In this document: piece after piece, positions 22,695-34,738 of the stretch
How positions within the stretch are numbered: the stretch's first letter is position 1
Layout: each line of letters starts with the position of its first letter
Assembly (NCBI RefSeq): GCF_036370855.1
Contig: NC_088110.1
Coordinates: 22,067,501 to 22,131,500 of the forward strand
DNA length: 64,000 bases
From: Dromaius novaehollandiae
Lineage: Eukaryota; Chordata; Aves; Casuariiformes; Dromaiidae
Direction: 5' to 3'
Made by a program: the position numbers and the translations under genes
Notes under the pieces: model-generated
The model's database searches: none
Told to the model about the DNA's origin: nothing
Seen by the model: the letters and a program-made list of their open reading frames with translations, nothing else

Positions 22695-24689
22695 GAGCTT
22701 GCTCTGGCTTGGCAATGCCACCAGTGGCCTCGGTCCGGCTGAGACCAGCGAATGCCCTTGGCTGTGCACTTGTGCACCGCGGCTCTGCGTCCGGAGCGGC
22801 GAGCGATCTGTGCGGGGGCTCCGGCCTGGCGAGCGGCGGCAGGGCAGCGGCACAGCCCCGCACCTACGTCCCGCGGCAGGCGACGCCACCGGCCTCGAGC
22901 GGGTCAGTCCGTGCCAACCCCACCTGCCCCAACCCACCTCCTGTACCCCAGTAAATACTCTAGAAAAATGAATATACAATTAAAAGCCATTGCCTTTGGA
23001 ATGTATAGGCTATTTTTAATTTTTAATATAGAAAACCATTCACGGTCATGTACCTACTTTAGCGCTGATCCGCAGGGAGCATTTTGTCTGTTTTCTGTGG
23101 CTGTCCTCACGTATTCAGCCTGCACTTCGGGGAAGCGGTTCCCCCAGCACAAGGAGCCGCTTTCTGCTTCGTCCACCTTGCGAACTGGCATTTGCAACCC
23201 TGCACTGTATTCATCGGGAGCTGCCCTTTTTTCTAGGTCTTTTCACAAATTGTGAGTGCTTCAAGCAGGAGCTACATTTTCTCTTTTGTGTTAAATACTG
23301 GATCTTTTTTTAACTTCTTTCACTACAGTGTTTTATTCATTTTTTTAAAATGAGTATTAGAAGCAACTCAGACACCTTGAATGGAATAATTGCATTTACT
23401 AGGGATGTCGGTGGCCCTGTCCACTTCCCGCTAAAAAGAGAGATTTTCCACTGACAGCTGTACGAGCTGCATTAGGCTGCTCTTGCTAATGCTACAGGCT
23501 GCAGTATTTCTGAATAGAAGAGACCCTGGAAAAGTAATTTAGAGCAAACAGGACTTTCACACCCAGAGAAGTAAGCTGGTAGAAAAGACCTCACCAATTA
23601 GCAAACTCCTCTTTTAAGAGCCTATGGCAAAGTGTCCACATTCCTACAAAGCCGTCTCGGGCCCTCTTTTTTGGAAGGCAAGCCCATGTAGCTTTCTTGC
23701 ACGGAGGCTGGAGAGAGGCGTAGGTGGTCTGATCAGACGTGAGCCCCCCGTGGCTGTTAATGCATTAATTGTCACAGCACCGTTGCTACCTTATTCACTT
23801 AATAATAATTAATAATTCGCTTCCTTAAATAAAAGGAAGAAGAGTGTCCGGCAGAGTGGAGCCCCAAGTCCCACAAGCTGCAGCGGGGTGATTTGGGGGG
23901 ACCCAAAGCCTCGCGGCCGGAGAGGCTCCGACCATGGACACGAGGGTGTCCCAAAGGAGGGCCGGGCTGGGCTCCCCGAGATGGGTCCGCGCGCCGACCG
24001 CGGAGCCCGGGAAGGAGCTCGGCGTCTCACAAGCCTCCGCTTCCTCGGCTGGGAGCGCAAAGAGCAGCTCCGAATTAAAGAGCGGCTGCACATTGCTCAC
24101 CAAAGGCCCAATCCCGACCTCCCCACGGAGATATCAGAGTCGCTGGGAGTTTTCCGTGAGTAGGAAGTAGAGGAATGAGCTTCAAACGCTTAGGCCCTAC
24201 TCTGCATGGGTGGTCTATTATGCCTGGATGGATTCCCACTGGCTCTGGCAGCACTCGGAGGTAGGGAAAAGGCTCTTCCGAAATGCACCCCATTGCAGGA
24301 CTGGGGCTCTGAGCACTTTCTTTGAACGCTTGCTAGGGATTTCGGTGGAAAGGTGAAGCCCAGGCGCATTGCAGCTGTTGCAAAGCATTTAGCCCCATGC
24401 ATTGGTATTAATCCGAGTCTGAAAAACAGCGAGGGAAAGACTCCCATTCAGGGAAGAGCATCCGGATTTGTGGTGCCTCTTGCCCGGCAGAGCAGCAGCC
24501 GCCTCCGACTGCGGGTGCGTGTCGGGGGCATCCGAGCCAGGCAGATTAGGAACCAGATCCATCGGCCGTTTCCCCCCTTCCCCAGCACGCTTTAAAATAA
24601 CCCTTCCGCGTCGCTGTTCCCATGACCCCGCTATTCCCCTCCACGCGGGAACGTCCGGATTCTCAGCGCCCTCCGGCTCCTCCGGGCGG

Positions 24690-24860
24690 TTGTTGAACAC
24701 ATTAATTCTATAAATAATAAATCATGCGCATTAATCACTTGCTGGGCTATTAAACGCAAGCGAGAAGTGCTGGGAGATCTGGAACCCCCCGCAAAGGCGG
24801 GATATTCACAACCGGCCAATTTTAAACGGAAAAATAATTGATTTGGGAGTTTATTTTGTG
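24690..24860. promoter_or_regulatory. Candidate element with PBX-HOX-type site
   Basis: ATAAATCA at 24717-24724 is the complement of TGATTTAT, a PBX-HOX composite word. A TAATC word (bicoid/OTX/PITX type) follows at 24732-24736, and further ATTAAT, TATTAAA and TAATTGATTT words occur to 24850. It lies about 0.55-0.7 kb upstream of MTHFSD. Enhancer role is inferred. Confidence 0.33.
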
Positions 24861-25199
24861 AAAAGCATCCCCCCCACACCAGACACGAGACGCGAAGCGA
24901 GACCACGGCATTTTGGTAAAATTGGGCTACGCTGCGTTCTCGTTTTTGGGGGCAGAGGCTGGTGATGATTCCCGCTTCGGAAGCAGCGGTCCCTTGGCGT
25001 GTTTGGTTTGAGGAGGGAGGGCGATGCCGCTCGAGGTTTCGGGGCCGGCGAGCCCAGGCCGGAGGACACGACACAGGGCCTCGCTGCAAACATTGCCAGC
25101 AGCTGCCCACCAAGAGAGACACTCGAGAAAGGGAAAGGCAGCCAAGCAAAGCTCGCTGGGAAAGTCACGGGAGGGTGTTTATTTAAATGAAACGTTTCG

Positions 25200-25380
25200 C
25201 TAAGAGTCATAATTCCGATTGGGGCAGGATTCAACCCCCACACACACGCCCCCCCCCCCCCACGCTTTGACTTTGGCGCTTTTTGCCCCCTGCACGCCGC
25301 CGTAGCCGCGCGCCAGGAAGGGGCGGGGCCCGGCGGGGTGGCTCCTCCCCCCCGCCCCCCGGGTTGCGTGCAGCGCCCGC
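25200..25380 (+). promoter_or_regulatory. MTHFSD: MTHFSD CpG-island promoter
   Basis: TATA-less GC-rich sequence next to the start codon. It has an inverted CCAAT (ATTGG) at 25218-25222 and a GC box (GGGGCGGGGC) near 25319-25328. The CpG-rich region continues through exons 1 and 2 to about 25.82 kb. This is the usual pattern of a broadly expressed gene. Confidence 0.55.
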
Positions 25381-25408
25381 ATGGAGGGGGCCGTGCGGGT
25401 GCGCGCGG
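25381..25408 (+). CDS. MTHFSD: MTHFSD coding exon 1
   Basis: ATG with nine further bases of consensus context (GCATGG), encoding MEGAVRVRA plus the first base of Gly10. Donor GTGAGC. Intron 1 is only 163 bp and holds three GCCGTTGGG-type units. Confidence 0.88.
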
Positions 25409-28400
25409 GTGAGCGGCGGGGGCGCGCGGCGGGGGCGTGGCCGTTGGGGGCGCGGCCGTTGGGGGTGGCCGTTGGGCTGAGGCGGGGGGGCGAGGCGTCG
25501 CCCGGCGGCCCGTGGCGGCTGCGCTCCCCCCTCCGGCGCCGCGAGCTCTTATCCCACCCCCCCACCCGCAGGTGCCTCCAAATGGGACATCCGGGAGCAG
25601 GTGTGGGACTACCTGGAGGCCAGCGGCCTGGCGGCCTTCCCGCGGCCCGTGCACCGCCGCATCCCCAACTTCGAGGTACGGCGACCCGCGGCCGGCCTGT
25701 CCCCGCCCGCGGTGGAGCCGCCGAGCACCCGCAGTGCTCCCTGCGCGGTGAGGGAGGGGCGGCGGGGGGGCAGAGACCCTGCAGGCACCGCCCGCCCCCC
25801 AGCAGCGGGGGACCCCCTTCCCGGTGAGGCAGGACACGCAGATACCCGCTCCAGGGAGGCGGCAGGCACGCGCTGCGTTTCAGTCACAGCAAAACACCTC
25901 GTGAGGGAAGTAAATATATTTATGGATGAGGAAACTGAGGTGTTTGGAATCAAGTCTGCCCGTCCAAGGCCTTCAGCAGGTCTGTTGGGAGGGAGAACTG
26001 AGCTCGCCCGTGTTCCAGCACTTGGCCTAGGAGCTATAATGGGCGGCTCAGTTGTGAATGGTGGTGAAATTATTGCTGGGCTGTGCTGGGAGAGCACATC
26101 CTCCTGCTCCAGCTGCCTTATGCTCTTAGCTGGTGAGTGGGAGGAAGAAATAGGAAGGCTTTCAAATACTCAGTTCCTCCGGCCAGGGCTTCACTGTCTG
26201 CCTGTTTTGATCCAAGTGCACAGCCGTGTATCTGCCATGTGTTGAAGAAGTGATGACCATGATAGCATTGTGGGGATGCGTGCTGGGTGTTTTAGCCCAT
26301 GAGCAGCATTAGGAGGTTGACTCTGCTTTTGCCCAAGGGGCTGGCAGAAACACTGCCTTGGTATCATGAGGCGAGCAGTGGCCTTGAGGCAGAAAAAGTG
26401 CTGAAATAAAGTCTCAGGCTCCTTTCATCTCCCCCCTTAAGCAAAAGGATATCAGAGTTGAAAGTGCTAAGCAGGGGCAATATGTGTTCTCCTAAGCTTT
26501 TTCACCTTACTTGGTTAAGTAGTGAATCTTCTGAGATCTGTTTAGTCTCTAGAAAGAGAGAGCTTTGTCCAGAAGGTGGCTCATCTGAAAGAGTCTCTGG
26601 CTGTGACTTGTGTTTAGAGGAATCTATCTGCATTCATTGACTAAAAAGAGAAACTGGCCTCCAGCTGGGAGTTAGGTACAAGTGAGGCAGAAGTTAGGCA
26701 GTGTGAATGTACTCCCCCCTCCTTTTTCTGAGGCCTGCAAGATATTAGTCAAGCCCAGCAGCAGTTAGTGATATGTGAGAGTTTCCCATAGAAAATATCA
26801 CGGAATGAGCAATAGGTCCCTCACACTTAACACCTGGAGAAATCAGCCTCTCTGCTTGATGAGAGAGTACAAATTTCCCATCTTTGGTCTAAACTCCTTG
26901 CTGATGTGCTGATATCTTATGAAAACAGGGTGCTTCCCATGCTGCAACAAGGCTTCTGGGTTTACAGGAATTCAAAGCTGCCAATACTGTAAAAATAAAC
27001 CCTGATGCTCCCCAGAAGAATGCTCGCTTTCTAACCCTGGAAGTAAGTGAATGTATTCTCGTCTCTCTTAATTCCTTTCTTCATGCAGGGGTCTCACCAG
27101 GCTTGTTGCTCTATTAAAGGGCTCGATGTGTTCAGCAGAGCAAATGAGATTAAAGTGGATCCTGACAAACCCCTAGAAGGTGTTCGGCTAGCTGCGCTGC
27201 AGGTAATGAGCACCTTGGCACCCCTGAGGAGGAGCAGAGCAATAGTGCAGTTCACAGCATCTTTTGCTCAACACCTGGCATCTCTCCTATGGGAGTTTTA
27301 CTAGTGCTAAGCCTCGTGAGACTGCTTATGTAAGGATGTCTTTGCCTTTTTGGCAAATGGTAAAGGTGTACTTAGGGTTTTTGTGAATAGATATGTTCAT
27401 GTGGAGCAACAGCTGTTTCACTGCCTTTGTGTTCTTGTTCCCTGAAATGTATATGGTAGCCCTGCTTCATACTGTCTTATTTATCACTGAATGAACGTAT
27501 GACAGACTTAGAGCAGTGAGCGTTCACTAGCTTGTTTTACGAATAACTTGTTTGCGCATCATACTCTTTAGACTAATAGGTATGTCTTGTCATCTGTTTC
27601 CTTTAAAACAAAAAACTGTGAAGTTTTACTGTACTGGGAGGATTCATCTACAAGCACTGTACAAACAGCGTTAACTACTCTATAGCAAATAAAGTAGTTG
27701 ACCACATGGAGACCTATGGGACAATAAACTTTTCTTTTCCTGGTATATTTAGTGTAAGATGAGTCCACTCATTGTAATGTAATAACTTCTTTTCTTATAC
27801 AGGCAAGGAAGACACTGTTGGTTCCAACACCACGTTTGAGAACTGGGCTGTTTAATAAGATTGTTCCACCTTCAGGTGCAACTAAGGAGATTCTGCGGAT
27901 ATGTGCTACATCTCAAGTAGGAATAAAAAATGGGGGAGGTCTGAATTAGTATGTGGAAGAGTGTTAAATTAGTGTGGTCTAAGTAGAAGTTGAAATATGA
28001 AATATCGTTCTACTAGTATGTTATTCCCATTTTGTGTACACATCCACTACAAATAAATTTTTTGTTAGTGCTTAAATCATCACACAATTTATTTTTTCAC
28101 TATTATTTTATTTATTAGTATGATGGTATCTATATTTAGTGAATGTTTTTTGGAACGTTATGAGCAACTTTTATAGGTGACCTAAATCTCTAAGCTTCTA
28201 GTAAATATTACTTCTATTTTCTTCTGCAGTTTTGAGCTGGTGATTTCTAGAAGGAAAAATATTTTAGCATGTATAGTTTTTGCCTGATCTGACAGATAAA
28301 ATATTAGATGTACCATATAGGATTCTAAAAGAACTGAATCTTTCCTAAGTGTAAAAAAATATTAATTCTGTCATTTGTTTCAGTTGAGGTGCAACAGTGC

Positions 28401-31400
28401 TGCTTGTGCACCTAACAGTTTTCTTTTGAAATGTGGTATGTTGCTGCCCTCTGGTGTTAAAGTGTCATACTGTAGAGCTGAACCCATTTGGCAAAGAATT
28501 CTGCATTATTTTATGTGCATCTTGTATTTGATATAAGAATATAACTGTACAAAATGAATAGGCCACCTATATAGGTTTTATTCTTTACTTTATCTCCAGC
28601 TAAAAGCAGTAAGGTTCCTACAGTAATCCTGTATTCAGTAGAGGATTGTAAATGGATGGTAATTGTTAGTGAGTTTCTTTGTTAGAAGTTCTATTAAAGT
28701 CATTAAGTAATTAAGCTTTTCAGGGTTGAAGAGCACTTTTGAAAGAGACCTTTGTTTTGACCTGCTTCAGGCCTCATATCTCTTCTGTGATCTTGCCAGC
28801 ATGTGCCTGTTTTCCCCCCAAGCAGGCATACTAATGAATAAAAGCTATTGGCAATTTGTATTTACAAAGCGCTGTACAAACAATCCTTACCACATTGCTG
28901 TGAAGTGGGTAGTGAGTATCATTACTGATAAAGTGAGTCAGCCACAAATTATTGGTCTCTCTGTTTTTGTGCTCTAAACTGAAAATATTTGGCTTTTTGT
29001 TGTGAAGATTAGTTTAGGACAACGTTGAGTTGGTGTGAGGATGATTTCCATCACCTGTACACCTGTATTAAGAGTCGTACAATAAATCCCCAAAATTTTT
29101 TTTAAGTTCTAAAACCCTGAAGTTTGGAAGCTGAAGTGAAACAGTTTCGTTTCTGCACTTTTCTACAGAATTTGTGTAGAAAGTATTCTTTAAAGAGGAA
29201 TCTGAAAGGGAAGAAGAGCGGGGGGTTGGGAAAGGAAGATGGGGTTGGGTAAGGTTTTTCTTTCCACTTGTCAGGAACAGTGTGTTTTTCTATTCAATAG
29301 TGTATTAGGCGGCTTTGGCAAAGATAGCTTAGCTTGGCAGTGGCACGTCCTGAATGACAGTCACTCCTCAAATTGTTGGGGAACAAGTAGGCAGGTTTGG
29401 AAGATGCATTTAAGATGTGTGGAGAAACTGATAGTGTGGTGGATACAACATAAAATGGCAGTTCAGATTGTGTTCCTGGTTGTGCTTCAGCAAAGCATTT
29501 TGTGTACTTGTGTAACTTCAGACAAGCAGCTTAACATCTTTGTGCTGTAGTTGTCTGTGACTAAACTGAGCTTCGTGGTTTGTATGTGAGAATTAATTTA
29601 AGAATTTGCAGCACTCTCAAGTTCCTCAGGGGGAGGAATCTACCTATTATGACTATCACCAAATTGGTAGCAGTGTTGGGGTAAAAAGTTTTGCTTGCCA
29701 TCATTTTCAAAAATAGATGCCCAATCTAGGGTTTTGAAATCTGAGCTTACAGCCTTAGCTAATCTTGCTCACAAAAGTGCCCACCTCCCATAGCGCTCTC
29801 TGAAGTGTGCCAAAATTTGCATAACTGTAGTAGAAAATGTATTCTGGGATTCCCTAGGGGATAACTTTTCAGAAATGTATGATTTGACTATATGTGGAAG
29901 AAACACCTTGAAACTTGGGGAGCTACTTGGATTTATTAGAATATTCTTGATTTCTGCCTCACTGGTTGGAAGATTCAGCACTCTGCAGTCCTAAAATTAT
30001 GTCTTTATTGCAGGGTGTGAAAGACTACAGTGTGCCTATAGGTCTTGATGGGAAAGCACGAGTGGACTTGGTGGTTGTAGGATCAGTGGCTGTTTCTGAA
30101 AAAGGTACGATAAAGTCTTGTAAGCTTTTTAGAAGGAAGGTGCTAAGTTGTGATTCATAAATTTTAGTAGGTTACATGTTCCTTTTGGCAGGCCTGAACA
30201 TTTCTTTGGAACTGGATTGTTGTCTTGAGTTCAGTCTCTTCTGTGTGATAAGTTATTGATCTCAGTCCAGCCAGGAAGCATCAGTCCCTGCTTCACAACA
30301 GTGCCACTGAGATGTGGCGGGCAGACAGCAGTGTGGTTTAGAGCCTGCAGGCCAGTGTTCTGGCCTTCTATATAACTTTTCAGGCAAGCACAGTATGAAT
30401 AGGGAGGGCTCCTTGTTCAGAGGATCTCCTCTGTTAGAGAAGGGAAGTGTGAAAGGATGGATGTTGAAGCTGCTGATTTGCTACCTTTTTGGGAAAAAAT
30501 TTGCATTTTCTAGTATTTTGTAGACCAGCTGGTGGTAGGATATTTTTCTGTCAACTTTATCCATTGACTAGAAATAAAATCCTTTTCCTGTGTAACTCAG
30601 ACTCCTTTTTGCCCATACGAAGTTAATGTATGTTTGATGTGAGTAGATGGTTCTAATTAAGGCTGGTAAATAGGCTTCCATTTTAACCAAATTGGATCAG
30701 ATTTTGCTTTCCTCACAAATTTGTCCTGAGTTGCAGGCTCCTGGGATCCTTCAGGTGTTCACTGAAACTGATGCTCTTTTTTAATTTCAGTGCTAATCCT
30801 AAGGAAAGCTGCATTCAGTGAAGAGAAGCCGATCTGAAATTCTCCTAAGTTACCACTTTGCACTTGGATAATCTGTTGCAGACTGTTTAATTTAGTCATG
30901 CTTTTGACAGCAACCATCCTTTCCACTCTGCTGTTCTGTGTTTACTATCACTGTTCGCTTTTGTTTTAGGCTGGAGAATTGGAAAAGGGGAAGGTTATGC
31001 AGACATGGAGTATGCAATGATGGTGTCAATGGGTGCAGTCCAGAAGGATACACCTGTAATTACTATTGTGCATGACTGCCAGGTAAGTTAAAACATTCAC
31101 TCAAGAGTTTTAAAGAGTCAGAATTGTGTGCTACTCAGCGGTCCATCTGAAGAAGAAACTTCGTTGATTTTTGGCATAGGATCTTTACTTCGTGTCCACT
31201 GTCTGTGAGAGATTTTGATACATTGCAAGGCACCAGGAATGATGCACAATCTTAGCGAATTTGTTTTTAATTACTTACTATATTTCTTATTCCTTGTAGG
31301 TTGTTGACATAGCAGAAGAGCTTCTTGATGACCATGATTTAACAGTAGATTATATACTCACTCCAACAAGAACTATCAAGACTAACTGCCAACGATTGAA

Positions 31401-34400
31401 ACCACAGGGAATAATATGGCATAAGGCAAGTTACTCTGCTAAAGGTGGCTTATTGGTACCAAAGTTCTGTTGATAAGTTCCCAATTTTTTCTTCAATAAT
31501 TCGCTAGGGAAATTACAAATAAAAATATTTTTCTACTTGAAAAAGGAACAAATATGTTTGGCAGATGAAACTGAAAAACAAGATTTTATATTCAGCTGTT
31601 CGTAACTGGTAGTAGTGAAGAGGAGAAGTATGTTTTTTGAAGCTGAGGTTGCTGTATCAAATGGATTATAAGGTGAGAGTCGCAGAAAACATCGTCCGTG
31701 GATTTTTAAGATAGACGTAGTTTCTTGTAGTCATTTGCGATATAACAGTCTATGGAAGCTGAGCAGTTGTCTCACCTTATGTCTTATTCCTGAATGCTGA
31801 TTAAAATTGGTTCTCTTCATTTTTTTGGAGGCAGTGCCATAGAGAGAACTTTATGGCATTAGACAGTGTGGAATGGGGGAATATGTGCTGCTCCATTTCT
31901 GTAAGAAAAGCATGACCTGGTAGCTGGTACATTGCTGTAACCAGAGTGAATGTATGGGATTGACTTTCAAATGATGCATTATTTGTGGCTGGAGCTTGTT
32001 TTCAGGTGGAGGCATAGTGACTTGGTACATTGATTAATCACTTCATTTTAGTCATTTAATCACTGTTTTATGGGGGGGGGGGTTCAAAGCTTGTCAGAAA
32101 TCAAAGCAGTTTAACAAATGGCTTCACAAAGGCGCTTAGTAAATGCTTTCATGGAAATTCATGCTGGGAAAACTTCTCCTTTGTCATTAGATTTTCATTC
32201 CTAAAAATCATCCAGTTAAGGAGACTGGGTAACAGTTATGAACACTAAATGAGGAATAGTTTACTGTTGTCTTGCAGAAACCACGAGGGAAATATTAGTG
32301 AATACTTCTAGGGAAATCAGGAGTTGTTTGGCAAGTGCTTAACAAACAGTAAAAAGAGTTAAATTTGTTAAGGTAATGTATCTACAACAAACAATTCTAG
32401 CCAGTACTATTTTTGTTCCGTTGGTGGGAGAGTATTTTACCCTGACTGTGGTTGAGGATTTGAGGTTAAAAATATAAAAATAAAATCTCTGCCTGTACTA
32501 GTGCATTTTTTCCATTGGATTATTTTTGAATCTTTTTTTTTTTTTAGACTATTATTGAAAGTAATTGTTTTGAACGCTTACCCCTTGTGCCCCATGCATC
32601 TTGCCAACATACTTTTGATCACTCTCAGTCTTAGTGTCAGAATTCAGTCTCAGTGAGTGGCCTTGCTAATGCTTTTTTCCCCTTCTGCATCCCTTTGCTA
32701 GCTATGTTTTTCAAGGGTCTGAGGAACACAGTCTCTTGCAGGGTCCTTTAATCTTTGTGTACCTTGTGCCACTCTTGAAAAGTCAGTCAGTCCCCAAGCA
32801 ATGTATTACATTCACTGTTACCTTTGCATTTCTGTTCTTTTCAGAGAAAAATTCAAGATCAGTGTTATGATATATGCTTCATAAGCTTGTGAAGTATCTG
32901 TCACAACTCTTTTATGCTTGTATTTAAAGCTCGAGGAAAAGTTTAGTTGAGTCATATCTTAAGCTTGAGACACTGATTTTTAGACATTTGCATGTCATAA
33001 TGAAGCTTTTTTTCTGTAGTGATCTCTACATTTGTGGGCGTTGTCTGAAAAATACAGTTCTCACTGAATTTCCTACAGTTCTTAGCAAGACCAGAGCATG
33101 TTACATGACTGAGCATTTAAATGTTTGAATGTTGATTAAGCATCTGAAAATTAGAGGATCCAGCTTTTGGCTGTTCTCCAGGGCTTGATGCGATTAGGTA
33201 GGAACACTGGAGAACTACTACTCAAAGCAGGGATGATCATTATGTTTCCATTGTTTTGGAGCAAGAACCATCTTGTATAGAAGAAGAAGAAAGAACTTGC
33301 ATTATTCTTTCACAGGGAACTGAGCAACTTGTTTTGTTTGTGGTTGTGAAAGTAGCTGTGATCAACTACTGCACAGAGTATCTTGAAGGTGGGAGGTCTA
33401 GTTAATAGTCAAGGTGTTAAAATGCAGGATTTGATTCTTGCTATTTAAGTGTTTGTCTATAGGCTTTTCATGCCTGTTTCTACATCCCTTTTTCCTTCAA
33501 ATCCTGGCTTTGCTATTGCATTCCTGTTCCTCTGAGCAAAATTAAATGAACCAAGAGGCAGAGAGTAAATAAGTACCCCACTTCTGAATAGGGTGTTTTG
33601 TCAACAGAAAGTATCTTAACTGTGTTGTTAAGGTGTGTGATGTGTAAAATACATTGCAGATAAGTTCATCCGTGAAGAACATGACAGTGGTTTAAGGGCT
33701 TAAATTAAAGAAGCTTGCAAACATGGGATTACTGCTAAGCATTGTTCTAAGGGATGTACTTTCTGTGAAACTGTTAGGACAAATAGCCATCTATACGTGT
33801 TCTGTTTTCAGCTCACAAGAGATCAAAAGATACTTATGCAGTAAAATAAATGTACATCTTCAGGCTAAATTTCTGTGCTCAAAGAGGCGCTGTATTTTCT
33901 TGGAGTATTTTTGTTTGTTATGTAGGAAGGAAGCAGAGAGTCAGATATGGAGATAAGTGTAAATAGGTCTTATTCTGACAGTGACTGATTTACAGCTCTT
34001 GGCATAACTGGTATGATTTGCCTTCAGTTGTTTCCTTTCAGGTGCCCCCAGTGCAGAATTTCCAGCTGAGTTGTTTCTTGCTGTCAAAGTAGTATGTTTC
34101 TTTCCAAACAGGAAGATGTGAATTGCATGCTGTCATTTTTATCACAAAAAAGGTGATTCCAAGGAAAGCTGACTTCCAAGTAATATAGCTATTTTATCAG
34201 AAATACAATATTACTGATGTCAAAAAAGCGTTATCAAAGTGAGTGCTAGACGCTCTAGAAACACTTCTAAATATGAAGGTAGTACTGGTATGTTTGAGGG
34301 GAGAAGTTTCCTGCATCTGAGTTCAGGGTTTCAAAAATCAGTAAGTGCTCTTGGAGGAGAGCAAAAGCTGCTAAGAACTGAGCATGCTGGAAAAATTGGC

Positions 34401-34698
34401 TAATTTATCTGGATGCCAGCGGAGAATTATTTGGCTTTGTCTCTCTTGAAAATCTAACCCATTGTTTCTGGGAACTCTAAATTCATGAAGTGACTTACTT
34501 TCTCATTTAGTATTTTGTATGGGTAGCTGTGATCTTTATCTGTGACACTGTCTATTATGTTTGTCACAATTATGAAGTTATTTTGTGCTGTGCTTATTTT
34601 AAATTGAAACTATACAGACCAATTAAAATATTTGGGGTCATGAAGAGGGAAATGAGAGTAGCTGATGGAAAAATAACTAGAATCTAGCAAGCATTTCC

Positions 34699-34738
<40 letters not shown>

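Larger units (their letters stand above)
18939..25199. other. FOXC2-MTHFSD intergenic interval
   Basis: No gene recognised in the 6.3 kb between the divergent genes. It contains the FOXC2 promoter block, the CA repeat, the dyad element, AT-rich candidate enhancers, a GC-rich block at 21.73-22.20 kb, the polypurine tract, a TTAAT-rich stretch at about 23.75-23.82 kb, and the homeodomain-motif block at 24.69-24.86 kb. Confidence 0.5.

Noticed and set aside
22046-22979. Long open frames of Phe/Leu/Ser or Lys/Arg/Glu in the polypurine tract
   Set aside because: Produced by the simple repeat, which lacks stop codons in most frames.
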